A stretch of DNA of 11,207 nt from positions 1-11,207 of the forward strand of contig JAEWOP010000031.1 of NCBI GenBank assembly GCA_023399635.1, given 5' to 3'. A program made the translations under genes and the position numbers. Source of the stretch: Pseudomonadota bacterium. GTDB lineage: Bacteria > Pseudomonadota > Alphaproteobacteria > Rhizobiales > Rhizobiaceae. The notes below the pieces were generated by a model that worked only from the letters and a program-made list of their open reading frames with translations, searched no databases and was not told the DNA's origin. Numbering within the stretch: the stretch's first letter is position 1; each line of letters begins with the position of its first letter. Below are positions 7,183 through 11,207 of this stretch, one piece after another.

Positions 7183-7866
7183 TTGACTATAGGATTTAGG
7201 GTTCGCAACAGGGACAGGATCGTCGAACAGGAATGGATCGACAAGTTCAGGGAGCTTCCCGTCGCCAACATCAGCGATAGCATGCACCGCATGTACGCGG
7301 GCGGCGCTCAGCTTCGCCCGATGCACCGCCACGGCAAACTTGTCGGCCGCGCACTGACCGTCAAAGCGCCTCCGGGCGACAATCTTATGCTCCACAAGGC
7401 GATGGACATGGCCGTGGACGGCGACGTCATCGTCATGGATGCCGGCGGCGACGTGACCCACGCCCTGATGGGGGAGATGATGCTCGACTACGCTCATCGC
7501 CGCGGTGTTGTGGGCTTCGTTCTCAACGGTGCGATCCGCGATGCGGACGCGTTTCTCGAGATGAACGTCCCCTCCTACGCGGTCGGCGTGACCCACCGTG
7601 GCCCCTATAAGAACGGCCCAGGCGAAATCAATACACCCATTGCCATTGGAGGAATGGTTGTGATGCCGGGCGACCTGATCGTAGGCGACGCGGACGGGGT
7701 CGTCGTTGTTCCGATCGACGATGTGGCGGAGGTTTACGAACGGACGGTTGCCAAGCACGCCGCCGAACAAAAGCAGATCGAGAATATCAAAGCTGGCACG
7801 CACAAGCCGACTTGGTTCAACGACGCCCTTGTCAAAGCCGGATGTGAGCTACCGCTGACTAACTGA
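7183..7866 (+). CDS. RraA-family protein, probable HMG/CHA-type class II pyruvate aldolase
   Basis: This 227-residue protein of the RraA/dimethylmenaquinone methyltransferase-like fold has PPGDN (63-67), MDAGGD (85-90), GEMM (97-100), NGAIRD (115-120) and GDADGVVVVP (168-177). R119 and D120 correspond to the arginine and metal-binding aspartate of 4-hydroxy-4-methyl-2-oxoglutarate/4-carboxy-4-hydroxy-2-oxoadipate aldolases. The length and C-terminal extension also match these aldolases better than the roughly 160-residue RNase E inhibitor RraA. Such enzymes cleave a 4-hydroxy-2-oxo acid to pyruvate and a second oxo acid, and also decarboxylate oxaloacetate. The start is TTG with a strong GAGGAG site. 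It lies between a D-2-hydroxyacid dehydrogenase and a tricarboxylate transporter, which supports a catabolic role. The exact substrate is unknown. Confidence 0.88.
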   Translation: MTIGFRVRNRDRIVEQEWIDKFRELPVANISDSMHRMYAGGAQLRPMHRHGKLVGRALTVKAPPGDNLMLHKAMDMAVDGDVIVMDAGGDVTHALMGEMMLDYAHRRGVVGFVLNGAIRDADAFLEMNVPSYAVGVTHRGPYKNGPGEINTPIAIGGMVVMPGDLIVGDADGVVVVPIDDVAEVYERTVAKHAAEQKQIENIKAGTHKPTWFNDALVKAGCELPLTN

Positions 7867-7872
7867 ACGAAG

Positions 7873-7906
7873 CTGGCCGATGTTCTGGAGGGGAAACGTC
7901 GGCCAG
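7873..7906 (+). other. Intercistronic stem-loop between the aldolase-like gene and tctC
   Basis: CTGGCCGATGTT (7873-7884) pairs with AACGTCGGCCAG (7895-7906) through 12 consecutive pairs, one of them G-U, around a 10-nt loop. No T-run follows, so it is unlikely to be a simple terminator. It starts 6 bp after the upstream stop and lies 54 bp before tctC. Its likely effect is on mRNA stability or on processing that raises tctC levels, which is inference. Confidence 0.65.
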
Positions 7907-7917
7907 TCACCGAGACC

Positions 7918-7935
7918 TTGGACGGTACCGTCCAA
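7918..7935. promoter_or_regulatory. Perfect 18-bp palindrome upstream of tctC, operator-like
   Basis: TTGGACGGTACCGTCCAA is a gapless perfect palindrome with 9-bp half-sites, 25 bp before the tctC start. It does not resemble a LysR T-N11-A box. Its form is typical of operators for dimeric regulators such as TetR- or GntR-type proteins. An internal promoter is possible, but I see no good -10. Confidence 0.6.
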
Positions 7936-7960
7936 ATACAAACTATCCTGGGAGGATAAG

Positions 7961-8917
7961 ATGAAGCATTTGATTAGAAATACCGCACTGGCAACGACGC
8001 TGCTTCTCGCCACAGGCGTAGCCCACGCTGACTGGCCAACGGATCGCCCGATCGAATTTATCGTGGCGTTTGCTCCGGGCGGCGGCACTGATGTGATGAA
8101 CCGTACGCTTGCTCCTTATGTGGAAAAGGAGCTGGACGCGAAGATAACCGTCCTAAACCGCCCAGGTGCGTCCGGTGAAATCGCCTATACTGCGATGACC
8201 CAGGCTCGACCCGATGGCTACACAGTTTCCTCGCTAAACACGCCTGGCTATCTGACGATGCAAATGGATCGCAAGGTGCGGTTCGACCCGAAAAAGCTCT
8301 GCCTCGTCGCGCGCATTGTCGAAGATCCCGGTTCGTTCATTGTCCAAACCAATTCCAAGTTCAATACGCTCAAAGACCTCGTCGCCTATGCGAAGGAGAA
8401 CCCCGGGGCTGTTACCGTCGGCACAACTGGCCTCGGAACCGACGAGCATCTTGCCATGCTTCAGTTGGAGAAGTCTGCAGGTATCGATCTGACTGCGGTC
8501 ACCTTCAATGGGGCGAACGAGGCTCGCACCGCGCTTCTCGGTGGGCACGTCGACACGATCGGCATCAACGTCGGGGAGTTCGTGGGCAGCGATCACTCCG
8601 CGTTCAAGAATCTCGGCCAGTTTGCCGAAGAGCGCGCCTCCATCGCTCCCGATCTCCCAACCGCAAAAGAACAGGGTTTTGAAGTCCTGATGAGTTCTGA
8701 GCGCGGAATCGCAATGAGCTGTGACGTGCCGGAGGAAATTCGGACGAAGTTCTCCGCCGCGGTGAAGAAAGCTCTCGACGATCCAGAGTTCAAGGCAAAG
8801 GCGAAGCAGATGTCGCTGGCCATTTCCTATCGCTCGTCCCAAGATTGGGACAAGGAGCTTCCCGTGCGCGCTGAGCGCCTGGGCGCGATCTGGAAACTGG
8901 CCAAGGAACAGAAGTAA
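7961..8917 (+). CDS. tctC: Tripartite tricarboxylate transporter substrate-binding protein, TctC/Bug family
   Basis: This 318-residue periplasmic binding protein has a signal peptide: MKHLIRN, a hydrophobic core of about residues 8-20, and an AHA|D cleavage site after residue 23. The mature protein begins with the Bug/TctC motif WPTDRPIEFIVAFAPGGGTD (25-44), where the PGGGTD loop binds a ligand carboxylate. It continues with LNRPGASGEIAY and ARPDGYT, again typical. Length matches the family. ATG 7961 is supported by GGAGG at 7951-7955 and by the signal peptide; the open frame extends further upstream without family support. The stop overlaps the tctB start by one base. The protein should deliver a carboxylate to the TctAB membrane unit. 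The exact ligand cannot be predicted because the Bug family is broad. Confidence 0.95.
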   Translation: MKHLIRNTALATTLLLATGVAHADWPTDRPIEFIVAFAPGGGTDVMNRTLAPYVEKELDAKITVLNRPGASGEIAYTAMTQARPDGYTVSSLNTPGYLTMQMDRKVRFDPKKLCLVARIVEDPGSFIVQTNSKFNTLKDLVAYAKENPGAVTVGTTGLGTDEHLAMLQLEKSAGIDLTAVTFNGANEARTALLGGHVDTIGINVGEFVGSDHSAFKNLGQFAEERASIAPDLPTAKEQGFEVLMSSERGIAMSCDVPEEIRTKFSAAVKKALDDPEFKAKAKQMSLAISYRSSQDWDKELPVRAERLGAIWKLAKEQK

Positions 8918-9381
8918 TGGCCGCTCCCCGCAAGGCTGGAAGCACCGGTGACCGGCCGGACCTCTTCACCGCGGCGTTATTCATGGGATTCGGCGCGCTT
9001 GGCCTATGGGCCGGGGGCGACCTGACCATGGGCACGGCATCCGCCATGGGCCCAGGTTACCTGCCTCGAATAGTGTGCTGGCTTCTTATCATCATTGGCG
9101 CCACGATCGGCGGGTTGGGCGCGGTCGGGGCACGGGTCGACATCGACAAACCGAAGCTCTGGCCGCTTGTGGTCATCCTTGCAGCAGTTGTTGGCTTCGC
9201 CTTCATCGCGGAGTTCTTTGGTTTCGTTGCGGCGTCCTTATGGTTGCTTCTGGTCGGCAGCATCGCTGACCGCGATTCACGGCTTCGCGAGGTCATCCTG
9301 CTGACCGCTGGGCTGACAGCGTTTGGCGTTTTGGTCTTCATTATAGGCCTTGGCGTGCAAATGCCTATCTGGCCGTTCTGA
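8917..9381 (+). CDS. tctB: Tripartite tricarboxylate transporter small membrane subunit, TctB family
   Basis: This is a 154-residue small inner-membrane subunit. It shows four hydrophobic segments at about residues 16-34, 50-70, 82-112 and 125-147, the usual TctB layout, and the GMGPGYLPR-like segment SAMGPGYLPRIV (43-54) that marks the family. Its ATG shares one base with the tctC stop (TAATG), and AAGGA at 8903-8907 serves as ribosome binding site, so translation is probably coupled. TctB proteins are poorly conserved in sequence; identification rests on length, the PGYLPR motif and the position between tctC and tctA. Confidence 0.92.
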   Translation: MAAPRKAGSTGDRPDLFTAALFMGFGALGLWAGGDLTMGTASAMGPGYLPRIVCWLLIIIGATIGGLGAVGARVDIDKPKLWPLVVILAAVVGFAFIAEFFGFVAASLWLLLVGSIADRDSRLREVILLTAGLTAFGVLVFIIGLGVQMPIWPF

Positions 9382-9392
9382 GGGAGGTACAC

Positions 9393-10901
9393 ATGAATTT
9401 CGTTGACCTTCTCATGCTGGGCTTCAGCGAGGCCCTGACGCCGACGAACCTGGGCTTCTGTCTGCTTGGCGCTCTGCTTGGCACGCTGATCGGGGTGTTA
9501 CCAGGTATCGGGCCGACGGCGACGATCGCGGTTTTGCTGCCGATTACGTTCTACCTTCCGCCTCTGGCGGGCCTCATCATGCTCGCCGGCATCTATTACG
9601 GCGCGCAGTACGGTGGATCGACGACGGCTATCCTCGTCAATCTTCCCGGAGAGGCGTCGTCGGTCGTGACCGCTGTCGACGGTTACAAGATGGCTCAGAA
9701 AGGAAGGGCCGGGTCGGCGCTTGCCGTCGCGGCGCTCGGTTCCTTCTTCGCCGGAACGGTCGCGACGTTCGGTATTGCTATCGCTGGTCCGACGCTATCG
9801 TCTTTCGCCCTTTCCTTTGGCCCGGCAGAATACGTGTCGCTGATGCTGTTCGGCCTTCTGGCGGCCACTATCCTCGCCCGCGGGCCAGTCCTGAAGGCGA
9901 TCGGCATGATCCTTCTCGGTCTGCTGCTCGGCATGGTCGGGATCGACGCCAGTTCCGGGGAGGAACGCCTTACGTTCACTGCAGTCGAACTCTTCGACGG
10001 CATCGACTTCGTGGTCATCGCCATAGGTCTGTTCGGTTTCGCGGAGATCATCGAAAATCTTGAGAACGTCGAAGCTCGTGGTGTGCTTGTCAGCAAGCTC
10101 AGCCGTCTGTGGCCGACCAAAGAGGACTTCAAACGGGCCTGGCCGGCTGTCCTTCGCGGCACGGGTGTCGGGACGTTTCTCGGCGTACTTCCGGGCGGCG
10201 GAGCCACTCTTGCCTCCTTCTGCGCCTATTCGGTCGAGAAAAAAGTATCCAAGCGTCCCCAGGAGTTCGGCGAGGGTGCCGTTGAGGGTGTCGCCGGACC
10301 GGAGGCTGCCAACAATGCCGGCGCACAGTCCTCGTTTATCCCGCTTCTGACCCTGGGCATCCCATCGAACAACATGATGGCGATGATGCTGAGTGCGTTC
10401 ATCATACACGGCATCACCCCGGGACCGACGGTACTGGCAACCCAGCCGGAAATCTTCTGGGGACTCGTTGCCAGCATGTGGATCGGCAACCTGATGCTCG
10501 TCGTGATCAACCTGCCACTGATCGGCGTGTGGGTGAAGCTCCTGACGGTCCCGTATCGTCTGCTGTATCCGGCAATCCTTCTCTTTTGCTGCGTCGGTGT
10601 CTACAGCATCAACAACCGCATATTCGACGTGGTACTGGCTGCCGGGTTCGGCCTGCTGGGGTATGCCTTCCGCAAGGCCAAGTGCGAGCCCGGTCCGCTA
10701 CTTCTGGGGTTCGTCCTGGGACCGTTGTTGGAAACCAACATCCGTCGCGCCCTGACAATTTCGCACGGAAACCCCAGTGTCTTCGTGGAGCGGCCGATCA
10801 GTCTGGTCCTGCTGATCGCGACAGCCGGCGTGCTTCTGCTGATGATCCTGCCGTCATTCCGCAAAACACGCGAAGAAGCGTTTCAGGAAGAAGAAGCCTG
10901 A
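9393..10901 (+). CDS. tctA: Tripartite tricarboxylate transporter large membrane subunit, TctA family
   Basis: This is the 502-residue large permease with about 10-12 hydrophobic segments, full family length. Both family repeats are visible: GTLIGVLPGIGPTATIAVLL (30-49) and GTFLGVLPGGGATLASF (260-276). YGGSTTAILVNLPGEASS (73-90), AGPEAANNAG (301-310) and LGIPSNNMMAMMLSAF (321-336) are further TctA motifs. It forms the transport channel with TctB and is driven by an ion gradient in characterised relatives. A strong GGGAGG ribosome binding site (9382-9387) lies in the 11-bp gap after tctB. The operon order C-B-A is standard. A GC-rich hairpin follows 17 bp after the stop. Confidence 0.96.
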   Translation: MNFVDLLMLGFSEALTPTNLGFCLLGALLGTLIGVLPGIGPTATIAVLLPITFYLPPLAGLIMLAGIYYGAQYGGSTTAILVNLPGEASSVVTAVDGYKMAQKGRAGSALAVAALGSFFAGTVATFGIAIAGPTLSSFALSFGPAEYVSLMLFGLLAATILARGPVLKAIGMILLGLLLGMVGIDASSGEERLTFTAVELFDGIDFVVIAIGLFGFAEIIENLENVEARGVLVSKLSRLWPTKEDFKRAWPAVLRGTGVGTFLGVLPGGGATLASFCAYSVEKKVSKRPQEFGEGAVEGVAGPEAANNAGAQSSFIPLLTLGIPSNNMMAMMLSAFIIHGITPGPTVLATQPEIFWGLVASMWIGNLMLVVINLPLIGVWVKLLTVPYRLLYPAILLFCCVGVYSINNRIFDVVLAAGFGLLGYAFRKAKCEPGPLLLGFVLGPLLETNIRRALTISHGNPSVFVERPISLVLLIATAGVLLLMILPSFRKTREEAFQEEEA

Positions 10902-10917
10902 GGCTGATCTTAAATTG

Positions 10918-10941
10918 AGCGGCCGCTTGAAAGCGGCCGCT
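10918..10941 (+). terminator. GC-rich hairpin after tctA, possible terminator or attenuator
   Basis: AGCGGCCGC (10918-10926) pairs perfectly with GCGGCCGCT (10933-10941) around a TTGAAA loop. The following GTTCTCCCTCT is pyrimidine-rich but not a clean T-run, so intrinsic termination may be partial. It separates tctA from the next dehydrogenase gene. Confidence 0.5.
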
Positions 10942-10969
10942 GTTCTCCCTCTGAACCTGGTGTCCCCCA

Positions 10970-11207
10970 ATGCCTCATGCTTCCAGCAAGCCTCTTCGGA
11001 TCGTCCTTCTCGATCGGAAGACCTTACCCGACGATATTCACTTTCGTGCGTTCTCCTTCGCTCATGAGCTCGTTCAGTTTGACCAGACGGCTCCCGACGA
11101 GGTGCCGGAGCGCATCAAGGATGCCGACATCGTCATTACCAACAAGGCCCCTGTGCGCGGTTCAGCGGTCGCGTCCGCTCCCAGACTTAAACTGGTCGCC
11201 GTAGCGG
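10970..11207 (+). CDS. D-2-hydroxyacid dehydrogenase, HprA/GhrB-like (3' end outside window)
   Basis: The first 79 residues of a second D-isomer-specific 2-hydroxyacid dehydrogenase are visible. LRIVLLDRKTLP (residues 9-20), then PDEVPERIKDADIVITNKAP and PRLKLVAVA, match the N-terminal substrate domain of glycerate dehydrogenase/hydroxypyruvate reductase-like enzymes. The NAD domain and catalytic residues lie beyond the window. ATG 10970 is the only start in frame after a TGA at 10952-10954, but it lacks a clear ribosome binding site. It is distinct in sequence from the SerA-like dehydrogenase at the head of the operon, so it is not a simple duplicate. It may act on the same pathway, for example as a reductase for a 2-oxo product. 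Confidence 0.85.
   Translation, partial: MPHASSKPLRIVLLDRKTLPDDIHFRAFSFAHELVQFDQTAPDEVPERIKDADIVITNKAPVRGSAVASAPRLKLVAVA

Noticed and set aside
10977..11204. Plus-strand frame from ATG 10977 at the right edge.
   Set aside because: It is out of frame with the clear dehydrogenase N-terminus that starts at 10970.
1..11207. CRISPR array, intact insertion sequence, toxin-antitoxin pair or phage gene.
   Set aside because: No regularly spaced repeats longer than the three 8-bp elements, no transposase or integrase domain, and no small gene pairs were found.

Overview
The window looks like a piece of an alphaproteobacterial accessory genome, most likely from Rhizobiales/Rhizobiaceae. This is inferred from the moderately high GC content, the strong GGAGG ribosome binding sites, the density of transport and catabolic operons each with its own regulator, and the protein family types. 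No rRNA, tRNA, CRISPR array, intact insertion sequence or phage gene was found.

Left half (1-4272, minus strand): a carbohydrate ABC importer operon read right to left. The order is a GntR/FCD regulator, a MalK/UgpC-type ATPase, an LplB-type permease, an LplC-type permease and a periplasmic solute-binding protein cut by the window edge. The genes are 34, -4, 10 and 21 bp apart, so they probably form one transcript. Upstream of the regulator, and overlapping its start codon, lie three near-identical 8-bp elements spaced exactly 20 bp apart; these are a candidate operator. The permease families suggest an oligosaccharide or uronate-type sugar, but the substrate cannot be read from the sequence.

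Middle (4316-5096): about 0.8 kb with no gene I can support. It may be decayed sequence. It is followed by a LysR-type regulator on the minus strand with a TTG start.

Right half (6158 to the end, plus strand): an operon divergent from the lysR gene. It encodes a SerA-like D-2-hydroxyacid dehydrogenase, an RraA-family protein with features of the 4-hydroxy-4-methyl-2-oxoglutarate/4-carboxy-4-hydroxy-2-oxoadipate aldolases, a complete tripartite tricarboxylate transporter (TctC, TctB, TctA), and the start of a second D-2-hydroxyacid dehydrogenase. The simplest reading is uptake of a hydroxylated di- or tricarboxylate, oxidation of a 2-hydroxy group to a 2-oxo acid, and retro-aldol cleavage to pyruvate plus a second product, under LysR control. 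The rraA-like/tctC gap holds a 12-bp stem-loop and a perfect 18-bp palindrome. A GC-rich hairpin lies after tctA. These suggest regulation inside the operon in addition to the divergent promoter.
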